Part shown: positions 8,311 to 17,101 of the stretch, one piece after another
Layout: the number at the start of each line of letters is the position of its first letter
Numbering within the stretch: the stretch's first letter is position 1
Made by a program: the position numbers and the translations under genes
Notes under the pieces: generated by a model
What the model saw: the letters and a program-made list of their open reading frames with translations, nothing else
Told to the model about the DNA's origin: nothing
The model's database searches: none
Assembly: GCF_042685265.1 (NCBI RefSeq)
Contig: NZ_JBHUMX010000044.1
Strand: one strand, 5' to 3'
Source: Oceanobacillus_B kapialis
GTDB taxonomy: Bacteria; Bacillota; Bacilli; Bacillales; Amphibacillaceae
DNA: 64,000 nucleotides

Positions 8311-8925
8311 ATGGAGGCACACCTATTGCGCAAGTACTTTATTATGGGAAGTCAGAATTGCGATAGAGATCCAATAGAAATTTTAACAGAAGCAGTTCAG
8401 GCTGGTATCACTGCTTTTCAGTTTCGTGAAAAAGGGCCCGGGTCACTAGCTGGCTTACGGAAAGTTGTGTTAGGAAGGCAATTAAGGGAGATTTGTTATG
8501 AATACAGCATCCCTTTTTTCGTAAATGATGATTTAGAGCTTGCAAAAGTTTTAGGAGCAGATGGAATTCATGTTGGCCAAGATGATAGATTTGCAGAGGA
8601 AGTAAGAGCACGATTTCCTGATAAAATAATTGGATTATCCGTATCAAATTCACTGGAGTTGGAGAATAGCCCTTTATCGGCAGTTGATTATCTTGGTGCA
8701 GGTCCTGTTTTTGCAACAGGGACAAAAAGCGATGCTAAAACTCCCGTCGGCACCAAATGGATCTCCCAAATTAGAAAACAGCACCCAAATTTCCCACTCG
8801 TAGGAATTGGTGGAATTAACACAACCAATTCTAATGAAGTAATGGAAGCCGGTGCAGACGGTGTAGCTGTCATCTCAGCCATCACCAAGGCAAAGGATAT
8901 CCAAGCAGCAGTGCGAAGTTTGTAA
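8311..8925 (+). CDS. thiE: thiamin-phosphate synthase
   Basis: 204 aa TIM-barrel enzyme joining HMP-PP and hydroxyethylthiazole phosphate to thiamin phosphate. Motifs: TAFQFREKGPGS near 35-46, FVNDDLELA, ADGIHVGQDD, the glycine loop YLGAGPVFATGTKSDA, and GIGGI near the end for phosphate binding. The ATG follows the thiM stop with no gap, and GGGAGAG lies at the end of thiM. It closes the salvage operon. Confidence 0.96.
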   Translation: MEAHLLRKYFIMGSQNCDRDPIEILTEAVQAGITAFQFREKGPGSLAGLRKVVLGRQLREICYEYSIPFFVNDDLELAKVLGADGIHVGQDDRFAEEVRARFPDKIIGLSVSNSLELENSPLSAVDYLGAGPVFATGTKSDAKTPVGTKWISQIRKQHPNFPLVGIGGINTTNSNEVMEAGADGVAVISAITKAKDIQAAVRSL

Positions 8926-9002
8926 GAGGAGCTAGACGTGGCTGATTCTATTCTTTCGTCATCCACAGCACTAGAATTCTATCATTTCATAAACGATACA
9001 AA

Positions 9003-9036
9003 AGAAGAAGGGAGCATGTAAGAGCCCCCTTCTTTA
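9003..9036. terminator. bidirectional terminator after thiE
   Basis: AAGAAGGG / CCCTTCTT stem with A and T runs on the outer sides, between convergent thiE and the MerR-family gene. Confidence 0.75.
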
Positions 9037-9777
9037 TTTCCTGTTATCTGCATAGATGGCCATAGCATCTCGCATAAATACTGCAAGGCCTTCTCCAAAC
9101 TGATCAATATTTTTCGTAAAACGCTGGTCCTCAACATACATTTGCCCTAACCCTTTAAAGGCCTCAAGTGAATACCTGCCCATTGTATTTAAGAAAAGAT
9201 ACCACTTTTCAATTTTTTCTTGTGCTACATCAGAGGCTGGATCCAGATGGCGAACCTCTGCCAATTCTCGGTAAATGGCATTAAACTTATTCTCAAAATC
9301 CTGTTTTTCTTTACCTGACATGCTGTTTAACTTTTCTTTTGATTCCTCCACAGCTTTATCCCCCCATCGCTCACGAGCCTCTGCTTCATAAGGGTTCTTG
9401 CTGAAATCGAATCCTTCAAATTTTTCCTTTGCACTCATTTTTCTCTCTCCTTTCCTATACTCAATTGTCTTATCAATTGTTCTAACCATTTTGTCGATTC
9501 GAGCTCGTTTTTCCAAAAGCATCTTTTTGTGCAATGTTAACGTCTCGTGCTGATCAAAGGAGGGGCTCGTTACAATCTCTTTTATTCTCTTTAAAGGAAA
9601 GTCCAGTTCTCTAAAAAATAAGATTTGCTGCAGCTTCTCTAAATCTTTCCCAGAGTAAATTCGGTAACCCGCATCTGTTACCTCTTCAGGCTGTAATAAA
9701 CCGATTGCGTCGTAGTGATGTAGTGTGCGCACACTAATACCAACTAATTCTGCTACTTCTTTTACTTTCAGAGCCAT
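9034..9777 (-). CDS. MerR-family regulator with TipAS effector domain, Mta-like
   Basis: Transcription activator, 247 aa. The N-terminal MerR helix-turn-helix (VAELVGISVRTLHHYDAIGLL, then the wing AGYRIYSGKDLEKLQQI) occupies about 1-75. A long coiled-coil follows to about 110. The C-terminal TipAS-like globular domain (from about 120) ends in YVEDQRFTKNIDQFGEGLAVFM. The closest known type is B. subtilis Mta, which responds to drugs and activates efflux genes and itself. A dyad in its own promoter with a 19-bp spacer supports autoregulation. The effector is unknown. Confidence 0.88.
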   Translation of the reverse strand: MALKVKEVAELVGISVRTLHHYDAIGLLQPEEVTDAGYRIYSGKDLEKLQQILFFRELDFPLKRIKEIVTSPSFDQHETLTLHKKMLLEKRARIDKMVRTIDKTIEYRKGERKMSAKEKFEGFDFSKNPYEAEARERWGDKAVEESKEKLNSMSGKEKQDFENKFNAIYRELAEVRHLDPASDVAQEKIEKWYLFLNTMGRYSLEAFKGLGQMYVEDQRFTKNIDQFGEGLAVFMRDAMAIYADNRK

Positions 9778-9795
9778 CTCCCCCTCTCACTAATC

Positions 9796-9826
9796 ACTGT
9801 AAAGTATAACGTAACGTTAGAGTCAA
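9796..9826 (-). promoter_or_regulatory. MerR-type promoter with central dyad
   Basis: On the minus strand TTGACT is followed after 19 bases by TACAGT; an over-long 19-bp spacer is the hallmark of MerR-activated promoters. The spacer holds the dyad TAACGT T ACGTTA (9807-9819). It lies 19 bp upstream of the Mta-like gene. Confidence 0.7.
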
Positions 9827-9962
9827 GAAGTAAAAATGCTTTTTTTAAATTTATTGATAAAAAACAAAGGAACATATGACTACTGCCCAATTTTTTTAAA
9901 TGAATCCCAAAATAGACGATCGACCATATATTAGTATGGAGTATAATTGAGGAGGTAACTTA

Positions 9963-10439
9963 ATGGATTATTATAATAAAACCCCATACGATCATGAATA
10001 TGATGAAGAAAGACAGATAAATTTCCCTGGGCAACTTTTCGGAGGAATATTTGGACCTGGTAGCGGATTTCCTGGTTCACCCGGACAAGGCGGCTTCCCA
10101 GGCTCACCGGGCCAAGGTGGCTTCCCAGGTTTTCCACCAGGACAGGGCGGCGGATTCCCGGGACAAGGAGGGTTTCCAGGGCAGCCTGGGTCACCACCTT
10201 CTACTCCGCCACCATCTTTTCAACCAGTCCAGCCACAAGCCCAATTATTTGCTGTAGATCCTGGCGCCATACGTAGCTGCCTGTTCCGTTTCACTTTTAT
10301 CTGGTTACGTTGGCAATCATTCTGGTTCTTCCCTACGTTTGTAGGAAGAAACTCTATTTCTGGATTTAGATGGACTGGAAATAGATGGGTCTTTTTCGGA
10401 ACTGATTTAAACAATATTCAATCCTTTCAATGTTACTAA
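9963..10439 (+). CDS. Gly-Phe-Pro-Gly repeat protein with conserved aromatic C-terminal domain
   Basis: 158 aa, function unknown. Residues 1-25 are acidic and Tyr-rich. About 26-80 are collagen-like repeats built from GFPG, GSPGQGG and GQGGFPG. About 95-158 form a compact aromatic domain (AVDPGAIRSCLFRFTFIWLR, then FWFFPTFVGR and a C-terminal QSFQCY) with two cysteines. I recognise the C-terminal block as a recurrent uncharacterised Bacillaceae domain but know no function. No signal peptide is visible. The start follows GAGGAGGTAACTTA. Base composition of the repeats is much more GC-rich than the flanks, and repeat DNA is near-identical between units. Confidence 0.8.
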   Translation: MDYYNKTPYDHEYDEERQINFPGQLFGGIFGPGSGFPGSPGQGGFPGSPGQGGFPGFPPGQGGGFPGQGGFPGQPGSPPSTPPPSFQPVQPQAQLFAVDPGAIRSCLFRFTFIWLRWQSFWFFPTFVGRNSISGFRWTGNRWVFFGTDLNNIQSFQCY

Positions 10440-10514
10440 GATAGCCACAAGAGGGCGAGCACACACCCTTCTTCCACTCCTTTTCATAGAATAATGTGAA
10501 AGGAGGAATCCAAC

Positions 10515-10703
10515 GTGTATCAATTAGCTTTGCTTTATTTAGCTTGTGTTCTTGCTGGTTTCGGACTCGTCAATGTCCCATCCTCCGCCATTATCACCGA
10601 AGAAATAGCCAACATACTTGATCTTGTTGGCAGCATTGCCATTATTATCTTTGGCGGAGCCATTCTTTACCTTGGTTTTAAATCACTATTTAATAAAAAA
10701 TAG
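10515..10703 (+). CDS. small two-helix membrane protein
   Basis: 62 aa starting at GTG with AAAGGAGGAATCCAAC just upstream. Two hydrophobic segments (about 3-20 and 34-55) end in a basic tail KSLFNKK, so both ends probably face the cytoplasm. It lies 75 bp after the Gly/Pro-repeat gene in the same direction and before a terminator, so the two may be co-transcribed. No family recognised. Confidence 0.75.
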   Translation: MYQLALLYLACVLAGFGLVNVPSSAIITEEIANILDLVGSIAIIIFGGAILYLGFKSLFNKK

Positions 10704-10708
10704 ATAAA

Positions 10709-10740
10709 AAAGACACCTTCACTCAGGTGTCTTTCTTTTA
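10709..10740. terminator. bidirectional terminator
   Basis: AGACACCT / AGGTGTCT stem with A run before and T run after, between the small membrane protein gene and the convergent BCCT gene. Confidence 0.88.
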
Positions 10741-10754
10741 TGGGAATATGCTTC

Positions 10755-12299
10755 CTATTTATTCATCTTTTTAACCATCTCTCTTTGCCAAATCAATCCC
10801 TGCTCAATCGCCATCTTTCTAGCTACTTTTGGCGCATTCCATAATGGCGGAAGAAGAAGTAGGGATACTGGTACCGCAGTGATGACAATCGAATTTTGGA
10901 TAGAAGAGATGCTATCTTCCCCAATGGAAAGAATAACAGCAGTTGTTAGCCCAAAGATTGCCGCCCAAAACACACGCAACCACCTTCTAGGGCTATCATT
11001 CCCTGTAAGCGTAGCGGCCACAGTATACGACATCGTATCCACCGTTGTCGCAACAAAGACAATGGATACTATTAAAAATCCTAACCCTATCCATGTTCCT
11101 AGTGGCAGTTGATCGGTGATCGCCATTACAGCTGCAGGCATACCACCATCATTCAACGCGTTTGAAATAGAACCTGGCTTCTCTACTTCAAAAAAGATTC
11201 CTGTTCCACCGACAATAGAGAACCAGAAATTATTCACGATTGGTGCGACGATGGAGACCGCAATAATTAATTCACGAATGGTTCTTCCTCGGGATATTCT
11301 GCTAATAAATACGATTAACATTGGAGCATAGCCGATAAACCAACCCCAGAAGAATATCGTCCATGCACCTAACCATGCATGATCCGAACGAAACAGACTC
11401 ATGGTAAAGAAGTTTTGTATATGATGACCTGTACCACCAACAAAGCCATCTAAAATAAACATAGTCGGTCCTATAATTAATACAACGATTGCTAAAAATA
11501 TAGTAAGGCCAACATTATAACGGCTAAGCGTTAAAATACCTCTATCTACTCCTGTTGCAGCAGAAATAGCCGCAATCACCGCTAACCCTATGACAACCAC
11601 AATGCTTACAGTTAGCGTATTGGGTACATCAAATAGGTGGTGTAGCCCATAGGATATTTGCAGGCCAAGAAATCCTAACGGGCCAAGCGTCCCTGCAACC
11701 GTTGCAATAACGGAAAAAATATCTGCTGAGGATCCAAGAATGCTTTTATGGTAAATTTTCTCTCCGAAGATGGGGTAGAGTAACCCTCGGGGGCGCAAAG
11801 GAAATCCTCGATTGTAATGTACATACATCATAACAATCGTTGCAAGTGTACCTAGAATAGCCCAGGCCGTGAATCCCCAGTGCATAAAAGATTGTGCTAA
11901 TGCGGCGTTAATATTGTTAAACTCTCCTCCACCAAATAAGGGTGGTGTGGTCATAAAATGATACATTGGCTCTGAAGCAGCCCAGAAGACACCTCCACTT
12001 GCCAATAGGGTTACTAAAATCATTGCAACCCAACGGAAATAACTGTACTTTGGTTTATCCTGTTTTCCTAGTCTTACTTTTCCATACTTAGATATAGCTA
12101 AACCTAATCCAATAAAAAAGTTCCCTAACAGCAGCAACTGCCAGTAAGCACCAAAAAATGTTGCAGAGTAGTCAAATAGACTATTGATGGCATTACCAAC
12201 CATTTCACTATTGATTAATGAAAGTACAATAAATGCAGTTAGAAAACCACCACTAATGATGAAAACTGGCCAGTCTAATTTCTTTAATTCACGCTTCAC
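10755..12299 (-). CDS. BCCT-family transporter (betaine/choline/carnitine type)
   Basis: 514 aa, twelve transmembrane segments, cation-coupled or antiport uptake of a quaternary ammonium compatible solute. Family signatures seen are WAASEPMYHF, the MHWGFTAWAILG segment and the FFWGWFIGYAPMLIVFISRISRGRT block of helix 8. The helix preceding WAASEP reads LLASGGVF instead of the GMGIG of sodium-coupled OpuD/BetP proteins, so this is a divergent subgroup and the substrate may not be glycine betaine. A perfect 17-bp palindrome lies about 85 bp upstream. Its transcript ends in the shared terminator. Confidence 0.9.
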   Translation of the reverse strand: MKRELKKLDWPVFIISGGFLTAFIVLSLINSEMVGNAINSLFDYSATFFGAYWQLLLLGNFFIGLGLAISKYGKVRLGKQDKPKYSYFRWVAMILVTLLASGGVFWAASEPMYHFMTTPPLFGGGEFNNINAALAQSFMHWGFTAWAILGTLATIVMMYVHYNRGFPLRPRGLLYPIFGEKIYHKSILGSSADIFSVIATVAGTLGPLGFLGLQISYGLHHLFDVPNTLTVSIVVVIGLAVIAAISAATGVDRGILTLSRYNVGLTIFLAIVVLIIGPTMFILDGFVGGTGHHIQNFFTMSLFRSDHAWLGAWTIFFWGWFIGYAPMLIVFISRISRGRTIRELIIAVSIVAPIVNNFWFSIVGGTGIFFEVEKPGSISNALNDGGMPAAVMAITDQLPLGTWIGLGFLIVSIVFVATTVDTMSYTVAATLTGNDSPRRWLRVFWAAIFGLTTAVILSIGEDSISSIQNSIVITAVPVSLLLLPPLWNAPKVARKMAIEQGLIWQREMVKKMNK

Positions 12300-12383
12300 G
12301 CTTTTCCTCCTAATTTTTTAGGAGCAAGTGTCTAAAATTGGTTTAAAGCTTTGTCATTTGAGACCGTTGGATGGAAGTTGACT

Positions 12384-12400
12384 ATTATGAACTTCATAAT
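12384..12400. promoter_or_regulatory. perfect 17-bp palindrome upstream of BCCT gene
   Basis: ATTATGAAcTTCATAAT is a perfect inverted repeat around one base, 85 bp before the BCCT start. Rest of the 12300-12564 interval shows no gene. It looks like an operator; the binder is unknown. Confidence 0.4.
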
Positions 12401-12564
12401 AACCCTGACGATATACCATCAGCTTGCCCTTTTTATAACACAGCTCAACATTATAGGTTAATTTTCCTGATTGGTCAAAATATTACTACATCTCTCTTGC
12501 ATGCTTCTCCACTAATTTTCCCTTTATAGCAGTTCATAGTCCACTTTTAAATTTATTTTCGCAT

Positions 12565-13386
12565 TTATTCGTTTACAATTTCCTCAACCGTCTGTTCCAC
12601 TTCATTTCGAGACATTTTCTCTTTCCCATCCTGCATCGCTTTTAAAGTTCTTTTTGCTAGTGCTAAAGGAATTTTACAAAAATGCAAAATGTGGCGAGTT
12701 TCAATAGATTTTATATATATATCGGCTTTTGCAAGATTATTACTGGCATACGTAAACAAATCCGCTCGCTTCCATCCATCTGGTATAAAATGCACTCCAC
12801 GTTCGGCATCTTCTTCTTGGTTACGTAGCATGTTTACAGCCTGAAGACCTCTGCCATAACCAATTGCCAAGTCTCTATCTGTTACCGTCCCATCATACCA
12901 TTCCCAGATATCAGACAGCATGACCCCAACCAGACCTGCAACATAGTATGTATAATCATCCAAGTCTTCTTCTGTATGTACCACCCAGTCTCGCTTAGCC
13001 CAATCTGCCATCCCTTTTGCCATAATACTAGTGGATTCCAGTACCTTACCCACAATGCCAGTTGGACATACTTCAATCCATTCCCCTAATCTTAAGGTTA
13101 CCTCAGGTAAGATCGTCTTATACGGCTCAAGCAACTCGCTGTATGCTTGCTTATCGAATCTATCTAATAATAAAAGGGAACTGATTTTGTTTAGTAACAC
13201 ATGTTTCGTGTCGTTATCCAGTGCTTCATGATCTTCTATTTCATCAATGGCCCGCATGCATAAATAAGCGGAACCAACCGCCATTTTTAATGGTTGCTTT
13301 AAAAGGGTGATCGGTATGTAAAATGTTCTGCTTGTTTCTTTTAAAACGCGCATGGCGTCTTTTTCTAAACTTGTCTTCTTAATCAA
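12565..13386 (-). CDS. squalene/phytoene synthase family protein
   Basis: 273 aa all-helical prenyl-transfer or prenyl-phosphatase enzyme. The first Asp-rich motif is RAIDEIEDH near residue 66; the second region reads NMLRNQEEDAERG, where the canonical first Asp (xxRDxxED) is replaced by Asn. B. subtilis YisP, a family member with altered motifs, is a farnesyl diphosphate phosphatase rather than a squalene synthase, so the substitution matters. No desaturase genes flank it, which argues against a local carotenoid cluster. The start has GGAGGAAAACACCTTG just before it. Confidence 0.82.
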   Translation of the reverse strand: MIKKTSLEKDAMRVLKETSRTFYIPITLLKQPLKMAVGSAYLCMRAIDEIEDHEALDNDTKHVLLNKISSLLLLDRFDKQAYSELLEPYKTILPEVTLRLGEWIEVCPTGIVGKVLESTSIMAKGMADWAKRDWVVHTEEDLDDYTYYVAGLVGVMLSDIWEWYDGTVTDRDLAIGYGRGLQAVNMLRNQEEDAERGVHFIPDGWKRADLFTYASNNLAKADIYIKSIETRHILHFCKIPLALAKRTLKAMQDGKEKMSRNEVEQTVEEIVNE

Positions 13387-13525
13387 GGTGTTTTCCTCCC
13401 TTATTTCCTTGATGTATTATAAGTATAACAACCCTGACATGCTTACGCCACTATCCATATCGCTTCTGGTAAAGTAGAAGGCTCTCCCCCCTAATAACAT
13501 CAGTCAATCCCCCCATTGTCTATAT

Positions 13526-13575
13526 GAAATAAAACTTTACTTGGCGGTGACTTTACTGCCAGTTAAGGCGGAATA
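13526..13575. repeat. short copy of dispersed repeat family 1
   Basis: The block joins AAACTTTACTTGGCGG, the left end of the elements at 17102 and 43008, directly to ACTGCCAGTTAAGGCGG, their right end, with the middle lost. The remaining 13387-13525 and 13576-13751 intervals show no gene. Confidence 0.6.
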
Positions 13576-13751
13576 GAGATTATTGCTAATTCCATAATTT
13601 CACACACATAATTTTCCCAATGCCTAGAAAAATATAAAGTGAAAAAGAAGATTATCTGCGACATACAGGCTGTCCAATGTACTTCCTGCCAAACAGTTTA
13701 GCATATTCGCACTTATATGGCGTATTTAGCCTGCAAAATGGAGGGAAAATA

Positions 13752-14120
13752 ATGGAATCACATGAAACGGAACTAGTAAATTATTTTGACCAATCAATTC
13801 TTGAGTTTAAAGAGGGAACAAGTCGCTTTGAAGCAAAGCTTCCTAAGGTAACAAAAGGATATTTCGAATTTACAGAAGCTTGCTTTGAAAAAGGGGCTTT
13901 AGCAAAGAAGGAAAAGCAGCTAATTGCACTTGGTATTAGCATTTATGCACAAGATGAATACTGCATCATGTACCATGCAAAAGGTTGTGTCGAAAATGGC
14001 GTTTCAGAGGAAGAGTTCATGGAAGCAGTGGGAGTAAGCGCAGCGATAGGTGGCGGCGCAGCATTTGCACAAGGAGTCACCCTGGCAATGGACACCTTTG
14101 ATTATTATTCCCAAAACTAA
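13752..14120 (+). CDS. carboxymuconolactone decarboxylase / AhpD-like family protein
   Basis: 122 aa helical protein, cytoplasmic. The redox-type motif EYCIMYHAKGC at about residues 69-79 gives the CxxxH pattern of AhpD-like proteins, with a further Cys four residues after the His. Such proteins act as peroxidase reductases or general oxidative-stress proteins. The start is the ATG with GGAGGGAAAATA upstream; a longer frame exists but has no ribosome site. Stands alone with a terminator after it. The partner and electron donor are unknown. Confidence 0.85.
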   Translation: MESHETELVNYFDQSILEFKEGTSRFEAKLPKVTKGYFEFTEACFEKGALAKKEKQLIALGISIYAQDEYCIMYHAKGCVENGVSEEEFMEAVGVSAAIGGGAAFAQGVTLAMDTFDYYSQN

Positions 14121-14158
14121 TAAACGTGCTGAATCCGTTCTAAAAATAGTTCCCAAAG

Positions 14159-14197
14159 CAAAAAGCTGTCAAAAGGGTACCTTCTTGACAGCTTTAC
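14159..14197. terminator. bidirectional terminator
   Basis: AAAGCTGTCAA / TTGACAGCTTT stem between the convergent AhpD-like and GGDEF genes; it overlaps the last codons of the latter. Confidence 0.85.
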
Positions 14198-15687
14198 ATA
14201 CCTTGCACAAATGAGCCGCTTTCATTGTACACATAGTATTGATTTTTTCCTTTTTGCTTGGAGGCATATAAGGCAATATCTGCTTTTTTATATAGTGTAT
14301 CAATATCTATGCCATCCTTTGGTGTGATGCTAATTCCGATACTCGCTGTCAACGGGATACCGCTGACATCTGTAACAGATTGAAACAGATGTGAAATAGC
14401 ATTTAGAAGCTTCTCTGCTACATCGGCCGACTCCTCCACTGTACTATTCGGTAACAAGACGATAAACTCGTCTCCTCCCATACGAATGGCCGTATCTTCC
14501 TGACGACAGTGTCTCTTAATACAAATCGCTACCTTTTTAAGTAATTCATCTCCTTTATCATGACCTAAAATATCGTTTACCTTTTTAAAATGGTCTAAAT
14601 CAATCATAAGTATGGCAGTTTCTTGTCGTTCCTTCATTCTTTTTTCCAAAATTTCTTCAAAGGCCGTGCGATTTTTCAATCCTGTTAGCCGGTCATGAAA
14701 AGCCATGTGCATTGGTCTGGCCACCCATTTTGAAATAAGTAAGGCAAGTGCAATAGTTACTAGAAAAACAATAGCAAGCTGCCATAGAAAAATCGTCCGA
14801 TTCTGCGATAAGATAGTACCCAAACTCTCGCGGTTATAATTAATCTCCACAACCCGGTTGGTTGAAATGCCTTGCTTGTTATCAGCAGCATAATAAATAT
14901 ATCGATATAGGGCAGGCTTTCCTTGCCATTCACCTTCTACTTCAGTGATTTCCCCTGTGTTAATTGCATGATTAAATGCTTCCTGTCTTTTTAAAGGTTT
15001 TGAATGATTTTCCGTCATTGCTCCAAGCTTAAAGCCATCTGTATTTAACACATTTATCTCATTAATCGTATTATACCTTTTCTCCAAATCTTCTATAACA
15101 CGAAGAAAATTAAACTCTTGGAAAATTCGCTCATCCGCTAAGGAGTAGCCGAGTTCAAATATGTAATCCTTGTCTGGCGTAGCCATATAGCTAAACTTCT
15201 TTAATTCGCCAGTTTTTTGTTGGACGTCCAGCCCGTCCGTTGTAAACTCACCAGCTTCTCGACGCTGGTCTAGTAAATTGGAAAAATCAGTACAGCAGGA
15301 AGCAAAGTCCAATCCTTGGTCTTCTTTAAAGCTTGTATGTATAATGACATTTTCATCATTAATAATATATACATCCATTCCGATTTCTTCTTTTATTGTT
15401 GCAAAATCCCAATCTTCAAAAGTCGGATTAGCTTGATAGCGTTCGATCAGTTCTTCTGTATGTTCCTTCATTTCCTCAGTTATTTCTTGGTCAAATATGG
15501 TATAGGCTTTATCGATTGTACTTAATGAATTGATCACAATATCTTCTGTCTGCTGAATTTGTGCTTGATTATTGTTAATTGCCTCTTCTTTCAGCTTTAA
15601 ATAATCGATAATTGCAATACTGAATGAAATAACGAGAGCAAAAGTAATCATCGTAATAAACAGCTTAAATCGGAATTTCGCCTTCAC
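14194..15687 (-). CDS. membrane-anchored diguanylate cyclase (GGDEF) with extracellular sensor
   Basis: 497 aa. A first transmembrane helix (about 9-28) and a second (about 303-325) bracket a 270-residue extracellular region of the dCache-like size class. The cytoplasmic GGDEF domain has an intact active site RMGGDEFIVLL at about 402-412. An RQED lies five residues ahead of GGDEF, a complete RxxD inhibitory site, so c-di-GMP product feedback is expected. No EAL domain is present. The start is a GTG or ATG near 15687; the N-terminus KAKFRFKLFITM is a typical basic anchor. Confidence 0.92.
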   Translation of the reverse strand: MKAKFRFKLFITMITFALVISFSIAIIDYLKLKEEAINNNQAQIQQTEDIVINSLSTIDKAYTIFDQEITEEMKEHTEELIERYQANPTFEDWDFATIKEEIGMDVYIINDENVIIHTSFKEDQGLDFASCCTDFSNLLDQRREAGEFTTDGLDVQQKTGELKKFSYMATPDKDYIFELGYSLADERIFQEFNFLRVIEDLEKRYNTINEINVLNTDGFKLGAMTENHSKPLKRQEAFNHAINTGEITEVEGEWQGKPALYRYIYYAADNKQGISTNRVVEINYNRESLGTILSQNRTIFLWQLAIVFLVTIALALLISKWVARPMHMAFHDRLTGLKNRTAFEEILEKRMKERQETAILMIDLDHFKKVNDILGHDKGDELLKKVAICIKRHCRQEDTAIRMGGDEFIVLLPNSTVEESADVAEKLLNAISHLFQSVTDVSGIPLTASIGISITPKDGIDIDTLYKKADIALYASKQKGKNQYYVYNESGSFVQGM

Positions 15688-15851
15688 GTCCCCACCTCTC
15701 TCATAAAAATACTATGCTAAATTTACCAAAAATTCAACTGCGTATAGGGAATAGTACCCAAATTTATTTAGAAATAACCTTATATTCACAAATTACTGGA
15801 AATACCTATGTAATTGATAGACCCTCCCTTGGAGATTAGGTGTTTTCCCTA

Positions 15852-15902
15852 CAAAAACCCCCCTGAATTTACGCTGCCATGAGCAATATCCAGGGGGGTT
15901 TA
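15852..15902 (-). terminator. terminator of the lysine-switch operon
   Basis: AAACCCCCCTG pairs with CAGGGGGGTTT around a 26-base loop, with T run on the minus strand. It follows the M20 amidohydrolase stop by a few bases. Confidence 0.85.
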
Positions 15903-15907
15903 ATTAT

Positions 15908-17083
15908 TTAGTTTCTAGTATTTTGCAAAACAAGTCGAATGAATATCCTACCAATATCAAGCATAGCACGCTCGTCTACATCAAATTTTGGATGATGGTG
16001 TGGGTACACGGCATTTAGTTCAGGGTTTCCTCCACCTACCGTGAAGTAAACACCAGGTATTTCCTTCTGGTAGAAAGAAAAATCCTCACTGCCCATCATA
16101 GGCGTATGCTTAATGGGATAATCTGAACCGAATGTATCTATTACTATTTCTTCTACGTGCTTCGTTAGTTCCGGATCGTTCCAGATGGAAGGACAGTCTT
16201 TAACGTACTCAAGTTCAAATGTGGTACCTGCTGCCTCGCAAGTAGATTTCGTTATATGTTTCATTGCCTGCTCAATAATGGAACGGGCTTCCACATCATA
16301 GGTTCTGACTGTCCCTTTAATTACAGCGGTATCTGGAATAACATTTGTTGCTCCCCCACTGACAAAAGAGCCTACTGTAACAGCAGCTGCTTGCTGAGGG
16401 TTCACCCTTCGACTAACAATTTGTTGCAAGTTAACGACTAACTGACTACCCGTGACTAAAGGATCTACAGTTAAATGTGGCTCAGACCCATGGCCCCCTT
16501 TTCCACGAATAACAATCTGGAAATCATCCTGTGCAGAGGATGCAAAGCCTTCTTTTACACTAAACGTTCCAAGTGGGTCTGTCGACATGACATGTGCACC
16601 ATAAATCACATCCACATCTTCCAAGCAACCATCTTCAATCATTGGCTTTGCACCACCAGGGGTCGCCTCTTCAGCAAATTGATGAATAAACACCACATTT
16701 CCTGGAATTTCTTCTCTAAACTTGCTTAACACATTTGCAACACCTAAAAGGGCAGCCGTGTGAAGGTCATGCCCACAAGCGTGCATGGCACCTGGGATCG
16801 TTGACTTATATGTAACCTCTTTTTCGTCTTGAATAGGAAGTGCATCGAAGTCGGCACGGAGGGCAATTGTCTTACCGGGCTTACCACCTTTTAGTGTTCC
16901 CACAACTCCTCTTCCCCCAACATTTGTCCTAACATCAATTCCCAAAGCCTCCAAATAATCGGCAATTTTTTGCGGTGTATGTACCTCTTGGTGTGAAATC
17001 TCCGGGTGCATATGAAGATCCCTTCTAAAAGCCACTAATTCTGGATAAAGCTCGTGCAATAACTTATCAAGATTCTCCATCAT
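15908..17083 (-). CDS. M20 family amidohydrolase (N-acyl-amino-acid or dipeptide hydrolase)
   Basis: 391 aa metal-dependent amidohydrolase of the hippurate hydrolase/YxeP group. Metal ligands appear in MHACGHDLH (about 97-105), FAEEATPGG, HVMS and the C-terminal MGSEDFSFY. The dimerisation domain spans about 180-290. The start at 17083 is preceded by GGAGG at 8 bases; the longer frame runs into a dispersed repeat and lacks support. It is 190 bp behind a YfcC carrier that is headed by a lysine riboswitch. The pair therefore may import and deacylate or split a lysine-containing compound. That substrate is inference from the riboswitch only. Confidence 0.88.
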   Translation of the reverse strand: MMENLDKLLHELYPELVAFRRDLHMHPEISHQEVHTPQKIADYLEALGIDVRTNVGGRGVVGTLKGGKPGKTIALRADFDALPIQDEKEVTYKSTIPGAMHACGHDLHTAALLGVANVLSKFREEIPGNVVFIHQFAEEATPGGAKPMIEDGCLEDVDVIYGAHVMSTDPLGTFSVKEGFASSAQDDFQIVIRGKGGHGSEPHLTVDPLVTGSQLVVNLQQIVSRRVNPQQAAAVTVGSFVSGGATNVIPDTAVIKGTVRTYDVEARSIIEQAMKHITKSTCEAAGTTFELEYVKDCPSIWNDPELTKHVEEIVIDTFGSDYPIKHTPMMGSEDFSFYQKEIPGVYFTVGGGNPELNAVYPHHHPKFDVDERAMLDIGRIFIRLVLQNTRN

Positions 17084-17101
17084 TTTTTCTACCTCCATCA
17101 C

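Noticed and set aside
8938..9021. 27-aa ORF after thiE starting at GTG with AGGAG upstream
   Set aside because: It runs into the terminator stem and has no hydrophobic or other recognisable character; translation is unlikely.
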